Numbered from the stretch's first letter, positions 25,289-34,348 are shown. The stretch is DNA of 64,000 nt from Acinetobacter sp. UBA3106 (GCA_002365595.1 DFAM01000002.1:1-64000); one strand, 5' to 3'. Notes: generated from the sequence alone by a model not told the origin. Program-made: numbers and translations.

Positions 25289-27304
25289 ATGATTTTTGAG
25301 CACCATTCCATGAAGACTCGATTGCTTTCCACCTTGCTTTCTGCATCTCTTTCCGCCGTTTTATGGCAGTTGCCTCATCTAGCCTGGAGTAAAACGCTGC
25401 CAGCCAGCAATCCCATCCTCACGGTAATTGGCTACCATGAAATTACCGATCATCAATCGGCATTGATTCCTGACTATTCGGTAACGACCCAGCAGTTTCA
25501 GCAACATATTAGCTGGCTTAAAAATAATGGTTTTCATTTTATTAATGTGGATCAGCTGATTAAAGCACATCAAGGGAAATACCGCTTGCCAAGCAAACCG
25601 GTTTTATTCACCGTGGATGATGGCTATGCTTCATTTTATAAAAATGCCTATCCAATAACCAAGACCAATAAAATTCCAGTGGTGCTGGCAGTGGTGGGTT
25701 CATGGCTAGAGCCTACAGCAGGGCAAAGCGTTGACTTTTCAGGTGAGAAAATTCCGCGCAATCAAATGTTGTCCTGGGCTGAACTGAAAGAGATGCAGGA
25801 AAGCGGCCTGGTCGAAATTGCCAGTCATAGTTATAACCTGCATCGCGGCATTTTGGGCAATCCGCAGGGCAATATGGAACCGGCGGCAGTGACACGGTTA
25901 TACGATCCTAAATCTGCCAGCTATGAATCCGATCAACATTATCAGCAACGGATTACGGGTGATTTAAAGCAGAATAACCAGTTATTGACTGCCCACGGGT
26001 TAAAATCACCACGGATAATGGTCTGGCCTTATGGTCATTACACCATGCAAACCGTGAATATTGCTAAACAGTTGGGCATGCCGATTGCGATTAGTCTGGA
26101 TGATGGTGCAGATTCAGCACAAAGTTCTTTGGGGCAGCTCAACCGTATTTTGGTGGAAGGCAATATGACCACGGCGGATTTGGCCCAGGAAATTCAAAAT
26201 CGTCAGCAACATTTAGGCGACAATAACCGTCCACAAAAAATCATGCATATCGATCTGGATTACATTTACGACAAAAATCCAATCCAGCAGGAACGCAATC
26301 TGGATCATCTGCTTGACCGGATTGTGGCGATGAAAGTCAATACCGTGTATTTGCAGGCCTTTTCTGATCCGGATGCCAATGGTTCTGCGGATATGGTGTA
26401 TTTTCCGAACCATTATTTACCGATGCGTGCTGACCTGTTTAACCGTGTGGCCTGGCAAATTCAAACCCGGACTCAGGTGAGTCGGGTCTATGCCTGGATG
26501 CCATTACTGGCCTGGGATTTACCTAAAGATAATCCGGTGTCTAAAGAGGTGGTGCTGACCCAGCAATCCGATGATTCCAAGCATCTGAATATGGGCTATC
26601 ACCGTTTAAGTCCTTTTTCTGTCGATGCACGTAAGACGATTGAGGGGATTTATCAGGACCTGGCCAAAACTGTGCCATTTAACGGCATTTTATTCCACGA
26701 TGACACCACCTTGTCTGACTATGAGGATGCCAGCCCTGAAGCCTTAAAAGCCTATGCTGCGATAGGTCTACCTACCGATCTGGCCAAAATCCGCAGTAAT
26801 GATGCCGAGCTGGAAAAGTGGACAGCGTTTAAAACCAAATATATCGATGACTTTGCCATGCAACTGGCGCAGGAAGTCCGTCAGTATCATCCATTCTTGC
26901 TGACTGCACGCAACTTATATGCACAGGTTGCCCTGAAGCCTTATGCAGAAAACTGGTATTCACAGTCTTTGGAACAGTCGATTAACCGTTATGACTTTAC
27001 TGCGATCATGGCGATGCCCTATATGGAGCAGGCTACAGATCCGGATGCTTTTTATCGGGACATCGTTAATCGCGTGAAGCAATATCCGAATGGCATGAAA
27101 AAAACGGTGTTTGAATTACAGTCGGTGAACTGGCGAACCAATCAACACGTCCCTTCCGATGAAATGGCCAAGACCATTGAGTCTTTATATACCCAAGGTG
27201 TGATGCATGAAGCGTATTATCCGGATGATCCGATTCAGGACTATCCAGATACTCACGTAATGCGCAAAGCCTTTGATATGAAATCCAGCAAACTTATTCC
27301 TTAA
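25289..27304 (+). CDS. pgaB: PgaB: poly-beta-1,6-N-acetylglucosamine N-deacetylase
   Basis: A 671-residue exported protein. After a hydrophobic signal segment, a polysaccharide-deacetylase domain (about residues 40-300) shows the metal and catalytic stretch FTVDDGYAS, the SHSYNLHR motif and the HG-like motif VWPYGHY. A C-terminal glycoside-hydrolase-like domain (about 320-660) has FHDDTTLSDYED and the MAMPYMEQ strand. PgaB partially deacetylates PNAG in the periplasm so that it can be exported. Starts at 25289 (preceded by AGAG) and 25310 are both possible. E. coli PgaB is a lipoprotein, but no lipobox cysteine is visible here. The gene heads the run pgaB-pgaC-pgaD, with only 11 bp before pgaC. 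Confidence 0.92.
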   Translation: MIFEHHSMKTRLLSTLLSASLSAVLWQLPHLAWSKTLPASNPILTVIGYHEITDHQSALIPDYSVTTQQFQQHISWLKNNGFHFINVDQLIKAHQGKYRLPSKPVLFTVDDGYASFYKNAYPITKTNKIPVVLAVVGSWLEPTAGQSVDFSGEKIPRNQMLSWAELKEMQESGLVEIASHSYNLHRGILGNPQGNMEPAAVTRLYDPKSASYESDQHYQQRITGDLKQNNQLLTAHGLKSPRIMVWPYGHYTMQTVNIAKQLGMPIAISLDDGADSAQSSLGQLNRILVEGNMTTADLAQEIQNRQQHLGDNNRPQKIMHIDLDYIYDKNPIQQERNLDHLLDRIVAMKVNTVYLQAFSDPDANGSADMVYFPNHYLPMRADLFNRVAWQIQTRTQVSRVYAWMPLLAWDLPKDNPVSKEVVLTQQSDDSKHLNMGYHRLSPFSVDARKTIEGIYQDLAKTVPFNGILFHDDTTLSDYEDASPEALKAYAAIGLPTDLAKIRSNDAELEKWTAFKTKYIDDFAMQLAQEVRQYHPFLLTARNLYAQVALKPYAENWYSQSLEQSINRYDFTAIMAMPYMEQATDPDAFYRDIVNRVKQYPNGMKKTVFELQSVNWRTNQHVPSDEMAKTIESLYTQGVMHEAYYPDDPIQDYPDTHVMRKAFDMKSSKLIP

Positions 27305-27315
27305 AGGCATTCCAT

Positions 27316-28608
27316 ATGTCAACGCTGCAGCATTTTTGGCATTCTGCATTGCACTTCGTTTTTTATTATCCATTATTTATGTCGTATTTATGGATGATCG
27401 GTGCACTGATTTTCTATTGGAAAGAGCGACAAGATCCGCCGTATCGACAGCCTGAAGCACTGCCTGATTATCCAAAGGTAGCCGTGCTGGTGCCTTGTTT
27501 TAATGAGGGAGATAATGCTGAAGAAACACTCGGCCATGCATTGGCGCTGGATTATCCTAACTTTGAAGTCATCGCCATTAATGATGGCAGTTCCGATAAC
27601 ACCGCAGCCGTGCTCAACCGTCTCGCGCATCAGCATGAAAAACTGCGTGTGGTGCATCTGGCGCATAATCAGGGCAAAGCCATGGCACTGCAGGCGGGAA
27701 GCTTGCTCACCGATGCAGAATATTTGCTTGGCATTGATGGTGATGCCTTGCTTGATCCGCATGCTGCGACCTGGATGTTACGCCATTTTCTGCAGGATGA
27801 AACCGTGGCTGCGGTCACCGGTAATCCGCGAATTCGTACCCGTTCGACTCTAATTGGACGCATTCAGGTTGGAGAATTTTCTTCCATAGTCGGCATGATT
27901 AAGCGCGCGCAGCGCAGTTTTGGACGGTTGTTTACCGTTTCTGGGGTGATTACTGCCTTTCGTAAAAGTGCCGTGCATGAAGTCGGCTACTGGTCACCCG
28001 ATATGCTGACGGAAGATATCGACATTACCTGGAAGCTGCAACGTGCGGGCTGGAATATTCACTTTGAACCGAACGCGCTGGTCTGGATTTTAATGCCGGA
28101 AACCTTTCAGGGCTTATGGAAACAGCGCTTGCGCTGGGCTATGGGCGGGGCACAGGTGCTGATTAAAAATATCGATGTGTTATTTCAACCAAAACTGAAC
28201 TTTTTATGGCCATTATTGTGTGAACTGGTTCTGACTCTGGTCTGGTCTTATTTGATGCTGTTTATGGCTATTCTCTGGTTAATCCATTTTGTGGTTCCCT
28301 TGGGCATAGCGGGCGTCAGTTCGCCATTTCTACCTTATGGCACCGGCATGCTCTTGGGCGTGACCTGTCTGTTGCAGTTTGCGCTCAGCAAATGGATGGA
28401 CAGCCGTTATGAACCGTCACTGGGCAAGAATTATTTCTGGATGATCTGGTATCCCTTTGTATTCTGGCTGATCACCCTGACGGCCAGTATTGTGGCATTT
28501 CCTAAAGTATTATTACGCGGCGACGGTCAGCGCGCACGCTGGGTCAGTCCAGACCGCGGGATGCGTCATTCGACCTCTACTAATGAGCAAGTGATCCATG
28601 AGAAATAA
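27316..28608 (+). CDS. pgaC: PgaC: poly-beta-1,6-N-acetylglucosamine synthase
   Basis: A 430-residue inner-membrane GT2 glycosyltransferase that polymerises UDP-GlcNAc into PNAG. It has a membrane helix at the N-terminus, and then the glycosyltransferase core with the DGSSDNT motif, the DGDALLDP metal motif, the TEDIDITWKLQ catalytic Asp and the QRLRWAMGG motif that binds the acceptor. Three or four membrane helices end the protein (about 295-400). It starts 11 bp after pgaB and its end overlaps pgaD by 11 bp, which is consistent with translational coupling. Together with PgaD it would be the c-di-GMP-responsive synthase. Confidence 0.95.
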   Translation: MSTLQHFWHSALHFVFYYPLFMSYLWMIGALIFYWKERQDPPYRQPEALPDYPKVAVLVPCFNEGDNAEETLGHALALDYPNFEVIAINDGSSDNTAAVLNRLAHQHEKLRVVHLAHNQGKAMALQAGSLLTDAEYLLGIDGDALLDPHAATWMLRHFLQDETVAAVTGNPRIRTRSTLIGRIQVGEFSSIVGMIKRAQRSFGRLFTVSGVITAFRKSAVHEVGYWSPDMLTEDIDITWKLQRAGWNIHFEPNALVWILMPETFQGLWKQRLRWAMGGAQVLIKNIDVLFQPKLNFLWPLLCELVLTLVWSYLMLFMAILWLIHFVVPLGIAGVSSPFLPYGTGMLLGVTCLLQFALSKWMDSRYEPSLGKNYFWMIWYPFVFWLITLTASIVAFPKVLLRGDGQRARWVSPDRGMRHSTSTNEQVIHEK

Positions 28609-29011
28609 TCCTTTAATTATTGATTTACGTCATTGCTTGCCGTGGCATAAACGTTATGCATCGAATACCTCTACTGCCATGATGTGGGCGGTGTGGTTGT
28701 TGTTATGGCGACCATTATTGATTGTGCTGGGAATTGTCAGCCTGCAAAAAAATCATGTGTTTCATCAACTGTTTTCTGCCTTTGGCTTGGGCATTGAACA
28801 TGGGGTGAGTGCATTATTGGCCTGTGCTGTAGCCTTACTGTTATGGTCGAATTTTGTTCCTGCAAAAACAGTAAAGACAAGTTCGGCCAAAAATATTACC
28901 GATTATGGACAGCATTTTGGTTTGGCTGTGGAAGACATTAAACAGGGGCGCCAGCAAAAGGTCACAGTGGTTCATCATGATGAACATGGCAAAATTATTC
29001 ATATTGAATAA
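28598..29011 (+). CDS. pgaD: PgaD: PNAG synthase accessory protein
   Basis: A 137-residue inner-membrane protein with two hydrophobic helices (about residues 28-50 and 64-86) and a cytoplasmic tail. The size, topology and position after pgaC are those of PgaD, which binds c-di-GMP jointly with PgaC to switch on polymerisation. Its ATG lies 11 bp inside the end of pgaC. The sequence is not strongly conserved in this family, so the assignment rests mainly on position and topology. A hairpin terminator follows 30 bp after the stop and ends the operon. Confidence 0.88.
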   Translation: MRNNPLIIDLRHCLPWHKRYASNTSTAMMWAVWLLLWRPLLIVLGIVSLQKNHVFHQLFSAFGLGIEHGVSALLACAVALLLWSNFVPAKTVKTSSAKNITDYGQHFGLAVEDIKQGRQQKVTVVHHDEHGKIIHIE

Positions 29012-29041
29012 AGTCTTTTTTGCTTAAAGCTTGAATTGAGC

Positions 29042-29076
29042 AAATCCCGAGTCTGCATCCGGCCCGGGATTTTTCT
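29042..29076 (+). terminator. Terminator of the pga operon
   Basis: AAATCCCG and CGGGATTT pair around a 15-nt loop and are followed by a T-rich tract. Confidence 0.75.
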
Positions 29077-29091
29077 TTATTATGGTATTGG

Positions 29092-30042
29092 CTATTTGCC
29101 AGGTACGCGCAAAGCATAGCAGGCTAAGCCACTACATAGTAACAGCAGCCCCAGATTGAAATGCGAGCTTAACATTTCGTGATTAAGCCAGGTGCCCCAC
29201 AGTGTAGCCAGTACCGGGCTCATAATGTTCATCAGCATCAGTGTAGTGGGCTTGACGGTGTTTAGCAGCTGATAATAAAAAATCATCGCCAGTACAGATG
29301 AAAATACCGCGCTATAGACGAGTGCCATTGTAGTGGGTAAAGAAGGCAGCTCATCGGGCAGTTCTGACCAGAAAAAAGGCAGCAAACTACAATACCCCAA
29401 CCAAGATACCATCGTGGCACCGGTCATTTGACTGATCGGATGGATATTTGCAGCAACCGCACGCACCGCAAACACAGAAAGGACGTATAAAAACATCGCG
29501 ACAATTTCCAGACCGATGCCCCATAAATCGAAGAGCAAGTTTTGCGAATTTAAACCCAATGCGAAATACATGCCCAGCATACCCATCACTAAGCCCAGCC
29601 ATTGATAAGCACTGAATTTTTCACTACGAAAAATATAAATGGCCAGTAAACCTGAAACGAATGGAGCGCTACCATAGATGATAGATATCACCGTGGAAGG
29701 TACCTTGGATGCGCCCATATAGCAAAAGGTCATGGATGCAAACAGGCCAAGTGCACCTGCGGCATAACTGAGCAAAGCTTGCAGGTGCAATGGCAGTCTG
29801 ATTTTGAAATAGGCCTGACATGCCAGAGCAATGGGAATAGCCAAGCTAAATCGGATCAATAAACCCCACGCCCAATGAATTTCATGTACTGTCCAGACGG
29901 CTGCAAGTGGAGTGAGTGACCAAATCAGCACGACAGTAGCAAATTGACCGGCTGTAGCGAAGCGTGAATTTCGGTTAAAAGAGGCTACAACCGGCTGGGA
30001 CAGTGGAGTGGGGAATCCATTTTTATCGATAGGGTGATTCAT
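29092..30042 (-). CDS. EamA/DMT-family transporter
   Basis: A 316-residue protein with ten hydrophobic helices in two EamA repeats (about residues 30-160 and 180-310). The WSLTPLAAVW start of repeat 1 and the GSAPFVSGLLA segment near the end of repeat 1 are typical of the drug/metabolite transporter superfamily. Substrates range from amino acids to amines; none can be assigned. The ATG at 30042 is preceded by AAGGAA at about seven bases. It converges on pgaD with the pga terminator between them. A separate small gene lies upstream on the same strand. Confidence 0.85.
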   Translation of the reverse strand: MNHPIDKNGFPTPLSQPVVASFNRNSRFATAGQFATVVLIWSLTPLAAVWTVHEIHWAWGLLIRFSLAIPIALACQAYFKIRLPLHLQALLSYAAGALGLFASMTFCYMGASKVPSTVISIIYGSAPFVSGLLAIYIFRSEKFSAYQWLGLVMGMLGMYFALGLNSQNLLFDLWGIGLEIVAMFLYVLSVFAVRAVAANIHPISQMTGATMVSWLGYCSLLPFFWSELPDELPSLPTTMALVYSAVFSSVLAMIFYYQLLNTVKPTTLMLMNIMSPVLATLWGTWLNHEMLSSHFNLGLLLLCSGLACYALRVPGK

Positions 30043-30068
30043 CAGCTTTTTCCTTGTTTTTAGGCAAT

Positions 30069-30095
30069 AAAAAAGGCCGCTACTGAGGCGACCTT
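30069..30095 (-). terminator. Terminator of the 47-residue gene
   Basis: AAGGCCGC and GCGACCTT pair with one mismatch around TACTGAG. The minus-strand transcript ends in a U-run. It lies 23 bp after the stop of the small minus-strand gene. Confidence 0.7.
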
Positions 30096-30117
30096 GGGGT
30101 ATTTATTAGTGAGTGAT

Positions 30118-30261
30118 TTATTCTAAATCATCATCAGGGTACAGATTCCAAGGTACCTCATGTAAAAACGCCACGCGTCGTGAACTGGCCTTGTTGACCT
30201 GAAGGTACAAAGCGCGGCAAGTGACAAGCGTGTGTTGAACAGATGAAGCAATAGGAAACAT
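30118..30261 (-). CDS. Small 47-residue hypothetical protein
   Basis: A short frame translated by hand, starting MFPIASSVQHT and ending NLYPDDDLE. It has a strong AAGGAA ribosome-binding site eight bases before the ATG and a dedicated terminator 23 bp after the stop. The sequence is compact and basic in the middle (ASSRRVAF) and acidic at the end. I do not recognise a named family and assign no function, though the clear expression signals argue that it is real. It sits between the EamA transporter and the divergent gene at 30381. Confidence 0.6.
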   Translation of the reverse strand: MFPIASSVQHTLVTCRALYLQVNKASSRRVAFLHEVPWNLYPDDDLE

Positions 30262-30380
30262 GAGTAAAATTCCTTGGAATCATTTTTTTTATAACATAAA
30301 ATTTAAAAAATTGTATAATTTTTGTTCTAATTGTTTTATATAATATAAAAATAATAATTATTTAACATGAGAGTGACGCT

Positions 30381-30863
30381 ATGGTGAAAATACTCTTGGG
30401 GTTATGTTTTGGCATTGGACTGATTGTCCTTTGGAAAGTCTTTTTAAAAATTCAGATCAATCAATATTCACAACAATTTAGAATCAGGCAGCTCGCCGAT
30501 TTAATCAAATTTGAAGCGACCTCGGCACAGCCTTTATCCAAACCGGAAGCAAGGGTAGAGGAGGTGGAGGAATATGAACAACAACTGTTTGACGATGTCT
30601 GCCAGATGTTTTTTGAGCGTCATCTGACCGAACGTAATTTAAGTCAAGCCATTGTGGTGCAAGAAGGCATTCTAAAAAAACTGCCCGCCAAGGCACAAAC
30701 CCGGATTCGTAAGCTGGACTTAGGCGAATGGTCGATTTACTGGACCTTCTATGATCAGTCTTTAGAATATTACGTCGGACGCTATGGGGTGTTTTATACC
30801 CATATTGACCGTTTCGGTTGTGAGCATAAATGTGAATTCAAGGAACAGCATAGCCGCGCCTGA
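30381..30863 (+). CDS. Hypothetical protein with N-terminal membrane anchor
   Basis: A 160-residue protein with one N-terminal hydrophobic helix (about residues 3-23, LLGLCFGIGLIVLWKVFL) and a soluble remainder. The soluble part has a helical first half and a late stretch rich in aromatics (EWSIYWTFYDQSLEYYVGRY) with a final Cys in FGCEHKCEF. I do not recognise it and give no function. A very AT-rich stretch with several TATAAT-like elements lies at 30290-30360, a plausible promoter. GAGAGTGA lies about 11 bases before the ATG. It is convergent with a TetR gene. Confidence 0.55.
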   Translation: MVKILLGLCFGIGLIVLWKVFLKIQINQYSQQFRIRQLADLIKFEATSAQPLSKPEARVEEVEEYEQQLFDDVCQMFFERHLTERNLSQAIVVQEGILKKLPAKAQTRIRKLDLGEWSIYWTFYDQSLEYYVGRYGVFYTHIDRFGCEHKCEFKEQHSRA

Positions 30864-30943
30864 TTGAAGCGATTGCCCTTGAATTGAGTTTACTCTATTT
30901 AAAATTCAATCAGTTATTCGGTATTATCCAGTGGCTGACGATT

Positions 30944-31501
30944 TTATATTAGCTGTTTTATGATGCGTTGCTTGACCTGATCCAGATAAAACAGGTCATC
31001 ATTCAGGCGATACATTAAAATGGCCCCTTCATAATCGGCCAAGCTTTGTTTTGCCAAAATTTGAGCCTCATGGTCTGTCAGCTGCATTTTAAATAATTGA
31101 TAAAAAGCCATTTGCCAGTCCTGAAAGATCAGACGGACTTTTTCCAGAATCTGCTCGGACTGATAGCGTGCTTCAATTGAAATGATACCGATTAAACAGC
31201 CTTTGACTTCATCACTGAAAAACCGGATCGCACGTTCATGCATCAATTCGAACTGTTGGCTAATCGAAATTTCATCTTGCTGGTTCAGCTTAAACAAATG
31301 GCTATTTAGGTATTGGTGGGTCAGTTCCAGAACATCCATCAATAATGCCTCTTTACTGGGGTAATAATAGTAAAAAGAAGCTTTGGTCAATCCACAGGCT
31401 TTGGCCAGAATCTCCATACTGGTCGCGGCATAGCCATGACGTTTAAATTGCAGGGCGCAGGCCGTTAAAATCTGTTCCCGGCTCAGTTTCTTTGGGCGCA
31501 T
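30944..31501 (-). CDS. TetR/AcrR-family transcriptional regulator
   Basis: A 185-residue regulator. The N-terminal helix-turn-helix is TSMEILAKACGLTKASFYYYYPSKEALLMDVL, typical of TetR. The C-terminal domain is helical and carries the GCLIGIISIEARY segment of the TetR ligand pocket. It is the last gene of a minus-strand run of crotonase, hydrolase and TetR, 13 bp after the hydrolase, so it probably controls that operon, perhaps by responding to an acyl-CoA. That ligand is inferred from the neighbours. Confidence 0.9.
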   Translation of the reverse strand: MRPKKLSREQILTACALQFKRHGYAATSMEILAKACGLTKASFYYYYPSKEALLMDVLELTHQYLNSHLFKLNQQDEISISQQFELMHERAIRFFSDEVKGCLIGIISIEARYQSEQILEKVRLIFQDWQMAFYQLFKMQLTDHEAQILAKQSLADYEGAILMYRLNDDLFYLDQVKQRIIKQLI

Positions 31502-31514
31502 CTGTATTTAGTCC

Positions 31515-32417
31515 CTATCCGTTTTGCTTGACGAAGTGTTGATTGAACGTACGGTCTATGTCATCCCAGATTTTTTCCGAACCCTTACGAAAATAACCCA
31601 TGTGCCCAATCTGTTTCAGTCCATAATCGCTTGCGAAAATATTGATAAACTGCATGGGCGCCTGAGCATAATGTTGCATAAAGGCATGCCGTGAATTGGG
31701 TAAGGCCCAGTCATCATCCAGTGCAGAAACGGCATAAATAGGCGTTTTGACCTGTGCATATTTCTCGATTAAAAGCTGCTGCTCGGGGTCGGCAAAGAAG
31801 TAGGTTGGATTTTTACACCATTTGCGCCACTGTTTATAAACATCAATCGGTAAATCTGCACCCATTTTCAGTTTGCTCCAGGGCAAATAACCTTTAAGCG
31901 CAACCATGGGTGGGAACAGAATATTCCAGATCACCTGAACTTTGACCTTTTCCTTAAACGGCATATAACCATGCCAACCGGCACCGGTACCAAAGCAATA
32001 CATGGCAGTAACCTTGTGATGATTTGGAGTTAATCCCAGCGCTTGCCCGCCATAGGAATGACCGACCATAAAAACAGGCAGCTGATCCTGGGCCAGATAA
32101 TCAATTGCCCCAGCCAGGTCCAATGCTCCCCAATCCAGATAAGACATCTTAAAACCTTTCAGGCTGGCAGGAGCAGACTGGCCCACACCACGATAATCAA
32201 AAGTCAGTACCTGATAGCCAAACTGGGTCATATATTCGGCAAAGCGGCGGTAGAATTCTTGTGGAACCCCGGTAGCACTGGACAGCACAATATTGGCTTT
32301 AATGTCATGTTCTGGCGTGTAGAGGGTTCCTTTTAAGGGATAACCATCTATGGCCGGAAACGCATGTGAACTGACACTAAAATGGCTGCTTTGTAACTTC
32401 TGCTTCTGATGTGGCAT
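31515..32417 (-). CDS. Alpha/beta hydrolase
   Basis: A 300-residue alpha/beta-hydrolase-fold protein. The nucleophile elbow is GHSYGG, the oxyanion loop is near SSATGVPQEFYRRFAEYM, and a late His lies in the IGHMGYF segment. No signal peptide is visible. The fold suggests esterase or thioesterase-like chemistry; no substrate is identifiable. It lies 44 bp after the crotonase gene and 13 bp before the TetR gene in one transcription unit. Confidence 0.82.
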   Translation of the reverse strand: MPHQKQKLQSSHFSVSSHAFPAIDGYPLKGTLYTPEHDIKANIVLSSATGVPQEFYRRFAEYMTQFGYQVLTFDYRGVGQSAPASLKGFKMSYLDWGALDLAGAIDYLAQDQLPVFMVGHSYGGQALGLTPNHHKVTAMYCFGTGAGWHGYMPFKEKVKVQVIWNILFPPMVALKGYLPWSKLKMGADLPIDVYKQWRKWCKNPTYFFADPEQQLLIEKYAQVKTPIYAVSALDDDWALPNSRHAFMQHYAQAPMQFINIFASDYGLKQIGHMGYFRKGSEKIWDDIDRTFNQHFVKQNG

Positions 32418-32461
32418 GGCAAACTCGTGTTGTTATTGGATTTAGACTATTGGTGGTTTAA

Positions 32462-33247
32462 TTAGCGGCCTTTAAATTCAGGGGCGCGGCGTTGCAGCAT
32501 CGCCATGACACCTTCCTGGACATCCTGAGTTTTAAGCAATGGCGTTAGATGTTGCTGTAAATGGGTAAATGCAGTTTCTGCTCCCTGTTCTGCGGCTTCT
32601 TTGGCAGAAGCCAAAGTTGCCTGAACGGCCAGTGGGGCAGCCTTAGCAATATGTTCAGCCAGTTCGATGGCACGTTGCAGGGGAGGTTCCGAGGTAATTT
32701 CAGTAATCAGGTTTAAATCCAGCGCCGTTGCGGCATCAAAATGATCTCCGGTCAGTAAATAACGCATGGCTTTAGACCAGCCTACGGCCTGTACAAAACG
32801 GACGGTTGCACCGCCAAAGGGTAAAATGCCACGCTGTACTTCCATTTGCGCAAACTGGCAATTGTCCCGAGCAATGACGATATCGGCATTCAGCATCAAC
32901 TCGATGCCGGCGGTATAACAAATACCTTGTACCGCTACAATCACCGGTTTCTTGCGTGCTCTTGAGCTGGTGCCCCAAGGGTTAATTTGTACAGGATCAA
33001 AATCAAATACCCCGGTTTCCAGTTTGGGTTGCAACTCGACCAGATCCAGCCCGGCAGTAAAATGATCGCCGTGGGCAAAAATGACGGCGCAACGCAACTC
33101 CGGATGATCTTCATATTCAGTTAAGGCCAGTGACAAGTCATGAATCATATGGCTATCAAAGGCATTTCTTTTGGCAGCGCGGTCCAGACCAATCAGGAAC
33201 AGAAACCCACGGATCTCCCGGCTGACTTTTCCTTGTTGTTGTGACAT
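32462..33247 (-). CDS. Enoyl-CoA hydratase/isomerase (crotonase) family protein
   Basis: A 261-residue crotonase-fold enzyme. The N-terminal oxyanion strand is AVIFAHGDHFTAGLDL, and the second signature is ICYTAGIELMLNADIVIA with QMEVQRGILPFGG, which differs slightly from the classic catalytic Glu pattern. Such enzymes hydrate or isomerise enoyl-CoA thioesters. It heads the minus-strand unit with the alpha/beta hydrolase and TetR genes, suggesting an acyl-CoA pathway whose substrate I cannot name. The ATG is clear. The 223-bp spacer to the next gene holds its promoter. Confidence 0.85.
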   Translation of the reverse strand: MSQQQGKVSREIRGFLFLIGLDRAAKRNAFDSHMIHDLSLALTEYEDHPELRCAVIFAHGDHFTAGLDLVELQPKLETGVFDFDPVQINPWGTSSRARKKPVIVAVQGICYTAGIELMLNADIVIARDNCQFAQMEVQRGILPFGGATVRFVQAVGWSKAMRYLLTGDHFDAATALDLNLITEITSEPPLQRAIELAEHIAKAAPLAVQATLASAKEAAEQGAETAFTHLQQHLTPLLKTQDVQEGVMAMLQRRAPEFKGR

Positions 33248-33470
33248 TTTTATTTTCCAGACTGACTGTGTTTCTAAGTTTTTAAATGGTTGTTAGAAAA
33301 CTGTCAAACCTGTGCAGTCCAGTTTTGTATGTTTGACTGTGGTTAAACATTCAGAGCTGCCCGAAGGGGAGCAGCTGGTCAGATGATATGTGTGGATTGG
33401 TATAATTTATCTTGCGTTCAGGACTTTTTTTTTCATAATAGCAACACCCTTTTGCTGTTTGATTATTGCC

Positions 33471-34055
33471 ATGTCACCTTTAGAAATTGTTGCGGTCATT
33501 ATTAGTCTTATCGGGGTGGCACTCACCATCAAACGCAATATGTGGTGCTGGTGGTTTAACTTTGCCGCTTTTGTACTGTATGCCTATCTTTTTTATCAAT
33601 TTAAACTCTATGGCGAAACCATATTGCAGTTCTTTTTCATCGTGGTGAACTTTTACGGTTTCTATCATTGGCTGAAAGGCAAACAGCAAGATCATGAAAT
33701 TCGGATTGAACCGATTGCAAAAAAAACAGTGATTTTCCAGATGTTAATGGCTGCCGTGGGCGGATTAATTTTTGGTTTGACGCTAAAACATTTTACCGAT
33801 GCCGCCGTACCTATGCTGGATTCACAACTGGCTGCATTTAGTCTGCTGGCCACCTATTGGACCAGCCGTAAGCATATTGCGACCTGGGTATTGTGGGTGT
33901 TTGTCGATATTATTTATGTCGGCATGTTCATTTATAAGGACCTATTCTTAACTGCCGGCTTATATGCAGCTTTTGTCGGTTTGGCCGCGTTTGGCTGGTG
34001 GCAGTGGGAACAGGTGAAAAAGAAACAGGCTTTGACCCGGTTCAAAGGGGTTTAA
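33471..34055 (+). CDS. pnuC: PnuC-type nicotinamide riboside transporter
   Basis: A 194-residue membrane protein with about seven helices. It has the PnuC pattern VVNFYGFYHWLKGK in the middle and the aromatic segment VFVDIIYVGMFIYKDL near the end. PnuC takes up nicotinamide riboside, which is then trapped by phosphorylation. I chose ATG 33471, since the family length fits; a GTG at 33390 would add 27 hydrophobic residues. Neither start has a strong ribosome-binding site. The next small gene follows 17 bp after the stop and is likely to share its transcript. Confidence 0.82.
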   Translation: MSPLEIVAVIISLIGVALTIKRNMWCWWFNFAAFVLYAYLFYQFKLYGETILQFFFIVVNFYGFYHWLKGKQQDHEIRIEPIAKKTVIFQMLMAAVGGLIFGLTLKHFTDAAVPMLDSQLAAFSLLATYWTSRKHIATWVLWVFVDIIYVGMFIYKDLFLTAGLYAAFVGLAAFGWWQWEQVKKKQALTRFKGV

Positions 34056-34072
34056 TTGCTAAGGAGTGAGAG

Positions 34073-34348
34073 ATGCTGATCGACTTTGCTCAAGCCCAGT
34101 TGCACAGGTTTGATGAACTGGCAGGCCGAATTCAAGCCGAGCCAGAAAAATATATCAACTTCGATTCTGTTTCTGACTTTTATAAAGCGGTGTGGTTGCA
34201 GGATTTTCCCCAAGGCACGATTTGGACCGCGACAGGTCTGGATGATGGCGCTGAACAGTTTGATGTCATCATTGAATATCGCAGGCATTTTCTCCGTATT
34301 TCCTGTGGTGAAAAAACGGTGATTCACAGTGGCATCTATGCAGAATAG
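34073..34348 (+). CDS. Small hypothetical protein downstream of pnuC
   Basis: A 91-residue soluble protein. It begins with an amphipathic stretch (MLIDFAQAQLHRFDELAGRI) and continues as a mixed helix/strand chain with WLQDFPQGTIWTATG and a late HFLRISCGEK strand. An excellent AAGGAGTGAGAG ribosome-binding site lies directly before the ATG. It begins 17 bp after pnuC. I do not recognise the family and assign no function. Alternative frames in the same segment are not credible, lacking a ribosome-binding site. Confidence 0.65.
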   Translation: MLIDFAQAQLHRFDELAGRIQAEPEKYINFDSVSDFYKAVWLQDFPQGTIWTATGLDDGAEQFDVIIEYRRHFLRISCGEKTVIHSGIYAE

